Positions 1 through 8,673 of a stretch of DNA of 64,000 nucleotides are shown in pieces. The DNA lies in assembly GCF_000374925.1 (NCBI RefSeq), contig NZ_KB895541.1, positions 684,122 to 748,121 of the forward strand. The letters run 5' to 3'. A program made the translations under genes and the position numbers. The notes beneath the pieces are model-generated. The model saw only the letters and a list, made by a program, of their open reading frames with translations, did no database searches and was not told where the DNA came from. The first letter of the stretch is position 1, and every line of letters starts with the position of its first letter. Origin of the DNA: Arthrobacter sp. 131MFCol6.1 (lineage in GTDB: Bacteria; Actinomycetota; Actinomycetes; Actinomycetales; Micrococcaceae).

Positions 1-101
1 GCCGACGCCTGGGCGTCCGCCGGGGCCGGCGGCGCGGCGGGGACGTCCTCGTCAACCTCGGTGTCCCGCGACTGCGGCTGCTGCTGCTCCTGGCCTGCCA
101 T
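1..101 (-). CDS. pup: Prokaryotic ubiquitin-like protein Pup, N-terminal part (gene runs off the window)
   Basis: Read leftward from the ATG at 101 the product begins MAGQEQQQPQSRDT and then turns acidic and proline/alanine rich. This is the usual disordered N-terminus of Pup, which is ligated to lysines of proteins destined for the proteasome. Thirty-three codons are visible; the C-terminal GG(Q/E) end lies outside. An AAGGAG ribosome site sits about 6 nt before this ATG. An in-frame ATG at 116 would add five residues but would bury that site in the coding sequence. The gene follows dop by 90 nt in the same direction, the standard actinobacterial order. Identity rests on the N-terminal sequence plus context. 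Confidence 0.9.
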   Translation of the reverse strand, partial: MAGQEQQQPQSRDTEVDEDVPAAPPAPADAQAS

Positions 102-191
102 TGTCTTCTCCTTCATGTCCGTCCCTTTTCTCGTAAGGGACATCCTGTAGCAATAGTGCCACGCCCGGGGCGCCCGCGGGGGGCTTTGTTT

Positions 192-1865
192 TCAGGAACC
201 GGGGCTGAGTCCGAGCAGTTCGGCCAGGAAGGTCCCGGCCTCCCGGTGCCGGGCAAACAGGCCGCCGGTGAGGGCTTCGGTTCCGCGCAGCGGCTCGCGG
301 GTGGGGACCCGCTGGAGCCTGCCGCGGCCGGGTACATCGAAGATCACCGAGTCCCAGCTGGCCCCCGCGAGGTCCGCTCCGAACCTGCTGACGCAGCGCC
401 CGCGGAAGTACGCCCGCGTGTCCGACGGCGGTTCCGTCACCGCACGCGCAATCGCGGCGTCGTCGACGATTCGGTGCATCCGGTCACGGGCCAGCAGCCG
501 GTAGTAGAGCCCCTTTTCGGGGCGGATGTCGGCCCACTGCAGGTCCACGAGGCCCAGCCGCGCGTTGTCCCAGCCCAGGCCGTCACGCTGGCGGTAACCC
601 TCCAGCAGGGACAGTTTGGCGAGCCACTCGACCGAGGACGCGGCCGCCGCCCGGTCACCGCCGAGCTCGCTCAGCGTGGCGGACCACCGCTCCAGGACCT
701 CGTGGGTGTGGCCGTCGCCGTCCACGGCGTCCGCGACGCCGGTGTCCTGCGCGTGCTTGGAGGCGGCCTCGAAATAGATCCACTGGAGATCCAGGGCGCT
801 GATCCGCCGCCCGTCGCCCAGGCGCAGCAGCCCGGTGAGTGCGGTGTCGTGACTGACGGCCTGCAGCGCGGCGACGGGCTCGTGGACTTCAATCCGCGGC
901 GCCAGCCCGGCCTCGATCAGGCTCAGGACCATCGCGGTGGTGCCGAACTTGAGGAAGTTGGACGCCTGGCTGAGGTTGGCGTCGCCGATGATGACGTGCA
1001 GCCTGCGGTATTTGTCCGCGGTGGCGTGGGGTTCGTCCCGGGTGTTGATGATGGGGCGCCGGATGGTGGTTTCCAGGCCCACTTCGGTTTCGAAGAAGTC
1101 AGCGCGCTGGCTGATCTGGTAGCCGGCCCGGGCGCTGTCCTGCCCCAGGCCCACCCGCCCGGCACCGCAGATGATCTGCCGGGTGATGAAGAACGGCGTG
1201 AGGCCGCGCACGATCTCGCCGAACGGCACCGAGCGGGGCATCAGGTAATTCTCATGTGAGCCGTAGGAGACCGACTTGTTGTCCGTGTTGTTCTTGTACA
1301 GGTTGATCGGCGGCAGTTCGGGATCGGCGGCGAGGCGCCGGACCGCGGCCAGGGCCACGAGGTCGCCGGCAGCGTCCCATGTGACGGCGGCGCGGGGGTT
1401 GGTCACCTCGGGGCTGGAATACTCCGGATGGGCGTGGTCCACGTACAACCGTGCGCCATTTCCCAGCACCATGTTCATCAGCAGCGTGCCGGACTCGTCC
1501 TGGCCGTCGGCCTCGAGTTCCTGCCGGCCGTAGGCGAGGGCGATCGCTTCGGCGTCGAGGACGGGCGGCTGGTCGGTGAGTTGTTCCGGGTCCGCGCTGG
1601 CGCGTTCCAGGGTCCAGCCGCGGGCGTCGTGCAGCGGTTCCTCGTCCGTGTAGTCCCACCGGGTCTCGGCGCCGCCGGCGGCCCGCTGCCGGGTGACCTG
1701 GGCGTACGCCTGAATGACCCGGGCCGACATCATCGTGGCGTTGGCTCCCGGGGCCGAGGGCGCGTGGATGCCGTATTCGGTCTCCGAGCCCATCACCCGC
1801 ATCGCCCCGCCGACCGGCAGCCCGCCCGCGGTGTCGGCGGGCTTGCCGGGGACAACAGCCGTCAC
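192..1865 (-). CDS. dop: Pup deamidase/depupylase Dop
   Basis: Dop converts Pup C-terminal Gln to Glu and removes Pup from substrates; it is a glutamine-synthetase-like ATP enzyme, paralogous to the ligase PafA. The product is 557 aa from the GTG at 1865. The metal/ATP motif SETEYGI lies at residues 27-33, and a conserved stretch reading [13 protein letters not shown] carries the family's catalytic aspartate. Position between the proteasomal ATPase and pup argues for Dop rather than PafA. The GTG overlaps the TGA of the ATPase gene by 4 nt, so translation is probably coupled. An ATG at 1802 would give 536 aa starting [11 protein letters not shown], closer to the length of characterised Dop; the first 21 residues are therefore uncertain. 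Confidence 0.93.
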   Translation of the reverse strand: MTAVVPGKPADTAGGLPVGGAMRVMGSETEYGIHAPSAPGANATMMSARVIQAYAQVTRQRAAGGAETRWDYTDEEPLHDARGWTLERASADPEQLTDQPPVLDAEAIALAYGRQELEADGQDESGTLLMNMVLGNGARLYVDHAHPEYSSPEVTNPRAAVTWDAAGDLVALAAVRRLAADPELPPINLYKNNTDNKSVSYGSHENYLMPRSVPFGEIVRGLTPFFITRQIICGAGRVGLGQDSARAGYQISQRADFFETEVGLETTIRRPIINTRDEPHATADKYRRLHVIIGDANLSQASNFLKFGTTAMVLSLIEAGLAPRIEVHEPVAALQAVSHDTALTGLLRLGDGRRISALDLQWIYFEAASKHAQDTGVADAVDGDGHTHEVLERWSATLSELGGDRAAAASSVEWLAKLSLLEGYRQRDGLGWDNARLGLVDLQWADIRPEKGLYYRLLARDRMHRIVDDAAIARAVTEPPSDTRAYFRGRCVSRFGADLAGASWDSVIFDVPGRGRLQRVPTREPLRGTEALTGGLFARHREAGTFLAELLGLSPGS

Positions 1866-3673
1866 AGGTACTGGCCTGTGCTGGGCATGGTCTCGATGGA
1901 CTTCCCGGGCTCCTGGCCGGCCTTGCCCTGGACGATGGTGCGGATGTATGTGATGCGCTCGCCCTTCTTGCCGGAGATGCGTGCCCAGTCGTCCGGGTTG
2001 GTGGTGTTGGGCATGTCCTCGTGTTCACGGAACTCGTCCACGACTGCCCGGAGCAGGTGGTCGATCCGCAGGCCCTTCTGGCCGATGGTCAACAGGTCCT
2101 TGATGGCGTACTTTTTGGCCCGGTCCACGACGTTCTGCACCACGGCGCCGGAGTTAAAGTCCTTGAAGTAGAGCATTTCGGTGTCGCCGTTGGCGTACGT
2201 GACCTCGAGGTATTCGTTGGACTTCTCGGTGGAGTACATCGCCTCGACGGTGCGCTGGACCATGGCGTCCACGGTCGCCTGCACGTCGCCGTTGTGTTCG
2301 GCGAGGTCGGTCTCGTGGAAGGGCAGGTCCGTGGTGATGTATTTGTTGAAGATGTCCGCCGCGGCCTCGGCATCTGGTCGCTGGATCTTCACCTTGACGT
2401 CCAGGCGGCCCGGGCGCAGGATCGCCGGATCGATCATGTCTTCCCGGTTGGAGGCGCCGATCACGATCACGTTGTCCAGCCGTTCGACGCCGTCGATCTC
2501 GCTGAGGAGCTGCGGGACGATGGTGGTTTCGACGTCGGAGGAAATGCCGGTGCCGCGGGTACGGAACAGGGAGTCCATTTCGTCGAAGAACACCACCACC
2601 GGGCTGCCCTCGGACGCCTTTTCCCGGGCGCGCGCGAAGATCAGGCGGATGTGGCGTTCGGTCTCGCCGACGTACTTGTCGAGCAGCTCGGGTCCCTTGA
2701 TGTTCAGGAAGTAGCTCTTCATGTCCGTCTTGCCGGCGCGCTCGGCGGCCCGGGCGGCCAGCGAGTTGGCCACGGCCTTGGCGATCAGGGTCTTGCCGCA
2801 GCCGGGCGGGCCGTACAGCAGGATGCCCTTGGGCGCCTTCAGCCCGTGCTCCCGGTACAGGTCCGGGTGCAGGAACGGCAGTTCGACGGCGTCGCGGATC
2901 TGTTCGATCTGCGGGCCCAGTCCCCCGATGTCCTGGTACGTGATGTCCGGGACTTCCTCGAGCACAAGGTTCTCCACCTCGGAGCGGGGGATCTTTTCCA
3001 GCGCGTACCCGGTGCGGGAATCGATGGACAGCGCGTCCCCGACCCGGAGCCGCTGGGCGAGCAGGGCGCCGGAGAGCCGGATGACCCGCTCCTCATCGGC
3101 GCGGCCCACCACCAGGGCACGGTCGGGCCCCAGCAGTTCCTTGAGCGTGACGAGGTCCCCGGCCCGCTCGTAGCCGAGCCCGGCGACCACCATCAGGGCC
3201 TCGTTGAGCAGGACCTCCTGCCCGACGGCGAGCTGGCTGATGTTGACCAGCGGGCTGATCCCGACCCGCATCTTGCGGCCGGCGTTGAAGATATCCACGG
3301 ATTCTTCCGTGGCCGCCTGGCCGCTGTTCCCGGCCGTCGGCTGCCGTTTCGGGTTGAGCTGGAGGATGGTGCCGAAGCTGTACGGCGGTTGTCCCTCCTG
3401 GTCGAGGGCGTTCTTCAGCCGCAGGATCTCGGCCTTGGCCGTTTCCAGCATGCTGACCAGTTTGGAGTTGTTCTGCGTCGCGGCGGCAAGCTGGCGGTCA
3501 ATGTGGCGGAGCTTGTCCCGGAGGATGTTGACCTGCCGCTCGGCGACGGACAGTTCATTGGCGGCATAGCGGTCGCCGTCGCCGGCCGCGGCGCGGGCCG
3601 CGTCCGTGCGGGCGGCAGCATCCGCTGCGTCCTCGGCCGGTGTGCGGCCCGGGTCAGTATTCGGAGTCTCCAT
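1862..3673 (-). CDS. arc: Proteasomal AAA ATPase (ARC/Mpa)
   Basis: A hexameric AAA unfoldase that recognises Pup and feeds substrates to the 20S proteasome. The 603-aa protein has a coiled coil at about residues 45-95 (Pup-binding in Mpa), an OB-fold region to about 240, Walker A GPPGCGKT at 288-295, Walker B VVFFDEMD at 360-367 and an arginine-finger region around 406-425. It ends in GQYL, the terminal motif that docks on the proteasome core, so a working 20S particle is implied although prcBA are not in this window. It overlaps dop by 4 nt and follows the tRNA methylase gene after 84 nt. Start is the ATG at 3673. Confidence 0.95.
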   Translation of the reverse strand: METPNTDPGRTPAEDAADAAARTDAARAAAGDGDRYAANELSVAERQVNILRDKLRHIDRQLAAATQNNSKLVSMLETAKAEILRLKNALDQEGQPPYSFGTILQLNPKRQPTAGNSGQAATEESVDIFNAGRKMRVGISPLVNISQLAVGQEVLLNEALMVVAGLGYERAGDLVTLKELLGPDRALVVGRADEERVIRLSGALLAQRLRVGDALSIDSRTGYALEKIPRSEVENLVLEEVPDITYQDIGGLGPQIEQIRDAVELPFLHPDLYREHGLKAPKGILLYGPPGCGKTLIAKAVANSLAARAAERAGKTDMKSYFLNIKGPELLDKYVGETERHIRLIFARAREKASEGSPVVVFFDEMDSLFRTRGTGISSDVETTIVPQLLSEIDGVERLDNVIVIGASNREDMIDPAILRPGRLDVKVKIQRPDAEAAADIFNKYITTDLPFHETDLAEHNGDVQATVDAMVQRTVEAMYSTEKSNEYLEVTYANGDTEMLYFKDFNSGAVVQNVVDRAKKYAIKDLLTIGQKGLRIDHLLRAVVDEFREHEDMPNTTNPDDWARISGKKGERITYIRTIVQGKAGQEPGKSIETMPSTGQYL

Positions 3674-3757
3674 CGTGCATCAGCCCCTTCCTGCTCTTCT
3701 GTTAAGACCATAGCCCTAAGAAGGCGGGTGCCGCTGGAGACATCCGAAATATGCTGC

Positions 3758-4858
3758 CTAGTTCGTTATCTCCGGGGTGTCGACGACGTTTGTTCCGGCG
3801 ATTGCGTCGCGGGCGGCGCGGCGCAGCTTTTTGTCCGAGACCGCCCGCTCGCCCACAGCGCCCGGGGTCCAGGCATTGACGTCTTCTTCGTTAAAATCGG
3901 TCTTGGAGGGGCGGCGCTTTACCGAGATGCCCGTGACGCCGTCGGCGAGCCGGCGGGTTACCAGCAGGAAGCCCGTGTGGGCAACCATGCGGTGGTCCGG
4001 GCGGACGGCCAGGCCTTCGAGATGCCAGCCGCGGACCATGGATTCCCACGCGTCGGGTTCGGTGAATCGTCCGTCCGCGCGGATGGCTTCGGCTGTCCGC
4101 GAAAGCTGCGTCACAGTCGCGACATAATTGATCCACACGCCGCCGGGGGCCAGGACGGTGGCGACGGCGTCGAGGCATTCCCACGGCGCGAGCATGTCCA
4201 GGACCACACGGTCCACGGAGCCGGGTTCCTCGGTGCGCACCACTTGCTCCTGGAAGTCGCCAAGGGAGATCTTCCAGGCCGGGTGCGGGCCGCCGAAGAT
4301 GGTCTCGACGTTGCCGCGGGCGATGTCCGCGAACTCCTGGCGGCGTTCGAAGGAATGCAGGTATCCGTTGTCCCCCACCGCGCGCAGCAGGGAGATAGAC
4401 AGGGCGCCCGAGCCGACGCCGGCTTCGACGACGCGCGCGCCGGGGAAGATGTCCGCCATGGTCACGATCTGGCCGGCGTCCTTGGGGTAGACCACGGCCG
4501 CGCCGCGCGGCATTGAGAGCACGAAGTCCGAAAGCAGCGGGCGCAGGGTCTGGTACTGCTGCCCGACGTTGTTGACCACCACGGAGCCGTCAGGCTTGCC
4601 GATGATCTCGTCATGGTTCAGGAAGCCCCGGTGGGTGTGGAAGGCCCCGCCGACTTCGAGGGTGATCGTGTTCATGCGGCCGCGCTCGTCCGTGAGCTGG
4701 ACGCGTTCGCCTTCGCGGAACGGTCCGCGGCGGCGCGCCGCGCCGGTGGCACCATTCGCGCCGGCGGCGGTGGTGCCGGTGTCAGTGCCTGCGGCGGTGT
4801 CAGTGCCTGCGGCGGCGGTGGTGGCGGTGTTAGTGCCTGCGGCGGTGTCGCTGCTCAT
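3758..4858 (-). CDS. trmI: tRNA (adenine-N1)-methyltransferase TrmI, with repetitive N-terminal tail
   Basis: SAM-dependent enzyme that makes m1A58 in the tRNA T-loop. The 366-aa product has the small N-terminal beta domain (about 45-100) and a Rossmann domain with motif I EAGVGSGA at 145-152. The gene stands next to the pupylation genes in many actinobacteria. Start is the ATG at 4858; the open frame continues upstream but that part lacks conserved sequence and would run into the protease gene. Residues 2-40 are almost only Thr, Ala, Gly and Asp and come from an 18-bp DNA repeat (4778-4843). Family members usually begin near the RRGPF motif at about 43, so this tail is an addition. Confidence 0.92.
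   Translation of the reverse strand: MSSDTAAGTNTATTAAAGTDTAAGTDTGTTAAGANGATGAARRRGPFREGERVQLTDERGRMNTITLEVGGAFHTHRGFLNHDEIIGKPDGSVVVNNVGQQYQTLRPLLSDFVLSMPRGAAVVYPKDAGQIVTMADIFPGARVVEAGVGSGALSISLLRAVGDNGYLHSFERRQEFADIARGNVETIFGGPHPAWKISLGDFQEQVVRTEEPGSVDRVVLDMLAPWECLDAVATVLAPGGVWINYVATVTQLSRTAEAIRADGRFTEPDAWESMVRGWHLEGLAVRPDHRMVAHTGFLLVTRRLADGVTGISVKRRPSKTDFNEEDVNAWTPGAVGERAVSDKKLRRAARDAIAGTNVVDTPEITN
4778..4843. repeat. 18-bp coding repeat in the trmI 5' end
   Basis: Two identical tandem copies (4778-4795 and 4796-4813) of GGTGTCAGTGCCTGCGGC are followed, after 12 nt, by a third copy with one mismatch (4826-4843). On the coding strand each copy gives AAGTDT. The unit is a multiple of three, so copy-number change would lengthen or shorten the N-terminal tail without a frameshift. 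Confidence 0.9.
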
Positions 4859-4959
4859 GAAGATGTTCCTCGCTCCTGTAAAGCTGTGTGGCCGCGGACA
4901 TGCCGGCGGGCACCGGTCCTTGCGCGTGGGGGCCGGAAATTCACGACCGCCCAGTAACT

Positions 4960-6147
4960 CTACCGGTTCTGGCCTTGGTTCTGGCGTTCGTTCCGGTACT
5001 TGCCCGTTATGGCCCGGACGACGGCGGACTGGCGCAGCAGCCCGGTGACGGCGCCCTCGCGGTTCACCACTGCGTACTCCTGGCCCTCGAGTTGGGCAAG
5101 GTACTGGACCAGCTCCTGGCCCTTGGACCATTCGGGGACATAGGCGCCCGCGCCAAGGGGGTAGGAGACCGCGGTCAGGGCGGTTGCTGCGGCCAGGCCA
5201 GCAGGCACGGTGGCCGCGGCGCCGGCGTCGACGATGGCCACGGGACGGCCGTCCCGGTCGCACAGCACCACGGCGGGCGTTCCTGCCGGCGCCCGGTCCA
5301 GGAAGTCCGCGACTGTGGCGGTTTCCGGGAGGCCGAGGGCGGGTTCGGCGAGGGCCGCGGCGTCGACGAGGTGCAGGCGGCCCCGCAGGCGGGCCTGCTG
5401 GATCGACGCCGACGCCCCCATCCACAGGAAGCTGCCCACCAGGGCTGTGATGAGGGTGAAGGAAATGTCCGGCCGTGCGCCGCTGACCAGGGGCAGGACA
5501 ATAAACCACAGGGCCAGGGCGATCACGATGATCCGGCCCGCCCAGCCCGCGGCAATCGTCCCCTTTTCCTGGCTGCCGGTGGCTTTCCACACGGCGGATT
5601 CGACCAGCCGGCCCCCGTCCAGCGGAAGGCCGGGAAGGACGTTGAAGATGCCGATCAGCAGGTTGGCCCAGACGAAGATGTTGGCCAGGATATCGGCCAC
5701 GCCGTTCAGGTCCCCGTAGGCGAGCGGGAGCCAGCCTGCGCCGGCCAGGACGAAGTTCGCGGCCGGGCCGGCCATTGCCACCAGGACGGAGCGGCCAGGC
5801 GTGGCCGTGAAGCTCTGGAACTGGGTGTGGCCGCCCCAGAGGTTGAGGACAATTTTCTCCGTGGGCCAGTTGAACAGCTTCGCGGTCAGTGCGTGCGCGA
5901 GTTCGTGGGCCAGCACGGAGATCAGGAGCAGCAGCGCGTAGGCGAAGGCGACGAAGAAGGCGGTGACGCCGAGGCGCGGGTTGTTGCTCTGCAGGACCGG
6001 ACCGTAGGCGATCACCGTAAAGGCCGCGATGATGAACCAGGAATACGCCAGAAACACCGGAATGCCGGCAATGCGGCCGAGCGGGATCCCCTCCCGGCGG
6101 GTGGCCGGAGTCTTGCCGGGCTGTCCCTGGCTGCCGGGGTCAGCCAC
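4960..6147 (-). CDS. Site-2 protease family (M50) membrane metalloprotease with CBS-like domains
   Basis: Membrane-embedded zinc protease. The 395-aa protein has about six membrane segments in the first 220 residues, the zinc motif HELAH at 81-85, and the second active-site motif NVLPGLPLDGGR at 169-180. The remaining 170 residues are soluble and look like a CBS pair (two stretches with VVLCDRDG and YAVVNREGAV). Relatives sit beside the proteasome locus in actinobacteria; the substrate is unknown. The GTG start at 6147 overlaps the stop of the HAD gene by 8 nt, so the two are probably co-translated. The 101 nt before trmI contain no gene. Confidence 0.9.
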   Translation of the reverse strand: MADPGSQGQPGKTPATRREGIPLGRIAGIPVFLAYSWFIIAAFTVIAYGPVLQSNNPRLGVTAFFVAFAYALLLLISVLAHELAHALTAKLFNWPTEKIVLNLWGGHTQFQSFTATPGRSVLVAMAGPAANFVLAGAGWLPLAYGDLNGVADILANIFVWANLLIGIFNVLPGLPLDGGRLVESAVWKATGSQEKGTIAAGWAGRIIVIALALWFIVLPLVSGARPDISFTLITALVGSFLWMGASASIQQARLRGRLHLVDAAALAEPALGLPETATVADFLDRAPAGTPAVVLCDRDGRPVAIVDAGAAATVPAGLAAATALTAVSYPLGAGAYVPEWSKGQELVQYLAQLEGQEYAVVNREGAVTGLLRQSAVVRAITGKYRNERQNQGQNR

Positions 6148-6937
6148 GGACGTGACCCGCGGTCGAGAGTGCGGTCGAGAGTGCGGTCGGGTCCGCCGCT
6201 AAGTGGCCGGTGGCATCCGCTGCGGAACCGAACGTGGCGTCCGGGAATTCGTGCCGCAGGGCAACGAGTTCTTCCAGGTCCGCGACTGTCCGGCCCTCCA
6301 GAGTGTCCCAGGTGGCGCGGCGGGGATCGTGCGGGAGAGGCAGGATGTGCGGGATGGCGATCGTGACGACGCCCGAGGCCACGGCGGCGGCGACACCCGG
6401 CACGGAATCTTCCAGGGCCACACAGTGGTGCAGGCCGAGTTCGGGATCCTGCTGCTGCAGGAGCTCAACGGCCGTGAGGTAAGCCTCCGGGTGCGGCTTG
6501 CCCTGGGTGACAGTGTCCCCCGTGACGAGGAACTCGAAGTAGGGCTCGGGCAGGCTCGCAACGATCTCCCGGGCCAGCGGGGCCTCGGACATGGTGACCA
6601 GGGCGCAGCGGACGCCGGCGTTGTACAGTTCTTCGAGCAGTTCCCGGGCCCCGGGCCGCCAGGGAATTGAGGTCCGGACCTGGCTGATCACGTGGCCGGT
6701 GAGGGTGTCGATGATCTCCCGCCGTCCCAGCGCCACGCCGGCTTCCTGCAGGATCCCTGCGGAAAACATCAGGGACTGTCCCACGAGCTGCATGGCCTGT
6801 GCGTGCGACCACTGTCCGCCGTGGGCTTCGACGAGTGCGTGTTCGGCTGCGATCCAGTAGGGCTCAGTGTCGACAATGGTGCCATCCATGTCCCAGAGCG
6901 CTGCTTTAAGGAGGGGCCGGGAAGCTGAGGATCGCAT
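6140..6937 (-). CDS. HAD-superfamily hydrolase
   Basis: A 265-aa phosphatase/phosphomutase-type HAD protein with the nucleophile motif DMDGT at residues 16-20, a helical cap after it (DTEPYW...) and the later motifs SEAPLAR, GKPHPEAY and EDSVPGV. The layout is that of beta-phosphoglucomutase or phosphoglycolate phosphatase relatives; the substrate cannot be read from sequence. The start at 6937 is fixed by a TAGACT hexamer 7 nt upstream and by the position of the DxD motif. It appears to be the first gene of the minus-strand run that leads into the protease. Confidence 0.88.
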   Translation of the reverse strand: MRSSASRPLLKAALWDMDGTIVDTEPYWIAAEHALVEAHGGQWSHAQAMQLVGQSLMFSAGILQEAGVALGRREIIDTLTGHVISQVRTSIPWRPGARELLEELYNAGVRCALVTMSEAPLAREIVASLPEPYFEFLVTGDTVTQGKPHPEAYLTAVELLQQQDPELGLHHCVALEDSVPGVAAAVASGVVTIAIPHILPLPHDPRRATWDTLEGRTVADLEELVALRHEFPDATFGSAADATGHLAADPTALSTALSTAGHVRG

Positions 6938-6944
6938 GCCTTCC

Positions 6945-6950
6945 AGTCTA
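6945..6950 (-). promoter_or_regulatory. Candidate -10 (TAGACT) of the HAD gene
   Basis: TAGACT read on the minus strand ends 7 nt before the ATG at 6937, the spacing expected if transcription starts at or next to the start codon. A GGAAGG stretch between them could also serve as a ribosome site. Confidence 0.5.
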
Positions 6951-7078
6951 CGGGGAAGCCCGCGGCCGGGCGCCCGCGCTACGCCTACGGCGAATTCCGT
7001 CCGCCCGGGCGCGGGATTCCGGGCGGAATTTGCGGTTCGTTGGCGCGCGATTGCCTGCGCACGGCGGGTTCTTGGACG

Positions 7079-7084
7079 TAGGGT
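7079..7084 (+). promoter_or_regulatory. Candidate -10 (TAGGGT) of the PAC2 gene, leaderless spacing
   Basis: TAGGGT is separated by 6 nt (GATGGC) from the ATG at 7091 and there is no good ribosome site between them. With the HAD promoter it makes a divergent promoter region of about 150 bp. Confidence 0.5.
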
Positions 7085-7090
7085 GATGGC

Positions 7091-7996
7091 ATGAACAGCT
7101 TCGAGGCAGACCCCACCGAACCAGGCGCCGTCTCCGAGCCGGAGCGGCTGCTGCAGCCTGTGCCCGAGGGCCGGCGCATCACCGTCATGCTCGCGGCCTT
7201 CGAAGGCTGGAACGACGCCGGGGAGGCCGCCAGCGATGCCCTGCGCTACCTGAACAAGCTCTGGGGCGGCAAGAAGGTCGGGGCGATCGACGCCGACGAG
7301 TACTACGACTTCCAGTTCACCCGGCCCACGATCCGCCGGACGGCGGCCGGTGAGCGGAAGATCAAGTGGCCTTCGACGCGGATCTTCAAGGCCAGCGTCC
7401 CGGACTCGAATGTGGACGTCATCTTCGTCCAGGGCACTGAGCCGTCCTACAAGTGGCGTGCCTACACGGCGGAGCTGCTGGTTCATGCCGAGGCCCTGCA
7501 TGTCGACTACGTCATCCTGGTCGGTGCGCTGCTGGCTGACGTGCCGCACAGCCGGCCCATTCCGGTCAGCACGTCCACGGACGACGCCGCCCTGCGTGAG
7601 CGGATGGACCTGGAGGCCTCGCAGTACGAGGGCCCGGTGGGGATTGTGGGCGTGCTCGGCGAGGTGGCACTGCTGGCCGGGCTCCCGACCGTGTCGCTCT
7701 GGGCGGCCGTGCCGCACTATGTGGCCCAGGCCCCGTCGCCCAAGGCGCAGCTGGCCCTGCTGCACCGGGTCGAAGAGCTGCTCCAGGTTCCGCTGGACAC
7801 CACGGAACTGGTCGAGGAGGCCGACGCGTGGGAGCGCGGCGTGGACGAGCTCGCGACAGAGGACCCGGAAATTGCCGCGTATGTGCGCCAGCTGGAGGAG
7901 GCCAAGGACACTGCCGACCTGCCGGAGGCCAGCGGTGAATCGATCGCCCGCGAATTTGAGCGGTACCTCAAGCGCCGGGGCAAGGACAAGCCCTAG
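7091..7996 (+). CDS. PAC2 (proteasome-assembly-chaperone-like) family protein
   Basis: A 301-aa soluble protein. Features of the PAC2 fold are MLAAFEGWNDAGEAAS near the N-terminus, the central VDYVILVGALLADVPHSRP and the VSLWAAVPHYVAQAPSPKA stretch. PAC2 domains take part in eukaryotic 20S assembly; in actinobacteria the role is not known, but the gene tends to lie close to the proteasome and mycothiol ligase genes, as it does here. The last 80 residues are a charged helical tail. It is divergent from the HAD gene. Confidence 0.85.
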   Translation: MNSFEADPTEPGAVSEPERLLQPVPEGRRITVMLAAFEGWNDAGEAASDALRYLNKLWGGKKVGAIDADEYYDFQFTRPTIRRTAAGERKIKWPSTRIFKASVPDSNVDVIFVQGTEPSYKWRAYTAELLVHAEALHVDYVILVGALLADVPHSRPIPVSTSTDDAALRERMDLEASQYEGPVGIVGVLGEVALLAGLPTVSLWAAVPHYVAQAPSPKAQLALLHRVEELLQVPLDTTELVEEADAWERGVDELATEDPEIAAYVRQLEEAKDTADLPEASGESIAREFERYLKRRGKDKP

Positions 7997-8056
7997 CCCG
8001 CGTCTGCCTCATGGCGGCAGACGCGACGGCCGCCTACGAGGGTTCTCCCCGGACCA

Positions 8057-8072
8057 GAGTCTTATGACCCTG
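8057..8072 (+). promoter_or_regulatory. DosR-like box upstream of the DUF1269 gene
   Basis: GAGTCTTATGACCCTG resembles the mycobacterial DosR motif (GGGACTTTNGNCCCT) and the other boxes in this window. Its centre is 32 nt from the centre of a weak -10-like hexamer AAGAGT (8094-8099). This is the weakest left half of the six boxes. Confidence 0.45.
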
Positions 8073-8145
8073 CCGGCCCGCGCCTGTCGCGGCAAGAGTT
8101 GGACCTGGCCGCAGCGCCGGCCAAGAACTCAGTGGAGGGCACACC

Positions 8146-8664
8146 ATGACAGATCACAACTACATCTTGTTCGTGTCGTCGTACGCCGACGAGGGCTCGG
8201 CGGCAGAGGATTTCAAGGCGATCAAGGGCATGGAGGACGCGGCCGTGGCGGCTGCGGTCGTCCTGTCGCGCGACTCCTCGGGCAAGACCGAGGTCAAGGA
8301 GCACGGCGGCGGACTGGTCGCCGGCGGCACCACGGCCGGCGCAGTCGGCGGGCTGGTGGTCGGACTGTTCGCTCCGCCACTGTTGCTGTCCGGCGTGATC
8401 GGTGCCGGAATCGGCGCAGGCGTGGGTGCCATCAGGAAGCGCCACGAGGAGAAGTCCATCGGCGTCAACGCGGAGGAGTTTCTGCCGCCGGGTTCCTCGG
8501 CGATCGTTGCCATCGTCGACGACCTCTACCTCGACCGCGTCGACAAGGCGATCAGCAAGGCCACCAAGAAGGTCAGCAAGGCCATCGAAAGTGGCGACTA
8601 CGACGCCGTCGTCAAGGCCGTGAACGAGGGCGACGAGAAGATCATCGAAGCCGCTTCGTCCTGA
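8146..8664 (+). CDS. DUF1269 family protein with glycine-rich membrane hairpin
   Basis: A 172-aa protein. An N-terminal alpha/beta part (NYILFVSSYADEGSAAEDFKAI) is followed at about residues 60-102 by a Gly/Ala-rich double hydrophobic segment (AGGTTAGAVGGLVVGLFAPP, then GVIGAGIGAGVGAI) of glycine-zipper type, then a soluble C-terminus with DDLYLDRVDKAI. Function is not established. A GGAGG ribosome site lies 11 nt before the ATG. The upstream DosR-like box and the stress-protein character of DUF1269 suggest a redox or hypoxia role; that is inference. It ends 10 nt from the convergent mshC. Confidence 0.85.
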   Translation: MTDHNYILFVSSYADEGSAAEDFKAIKGMEDAAVAAAVVLSRDSSGKTEVKEHGGGLVAGGTTAGAVGGLVVGLFAPPLLLSGVIGAGIGAGVGAIRKRHEEKSIGVNAEEFLPPGSSAIVAIVDDLYLDRVDKAISKATKKVSKAIESGDYDAVVKAVNEGDEKIIEAASS

Positions 8665-8673
8665 CCGTTTGCC

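Noticed and set aside
2021..4516. Long plus-strand open frame opposite the proteasomal ATPase and trmI genes (831 codons)
   Set aside because: It mirrors the codon bias of the minus-strand genes, its product has no conserved motif, and it runs across two well-supported genes.
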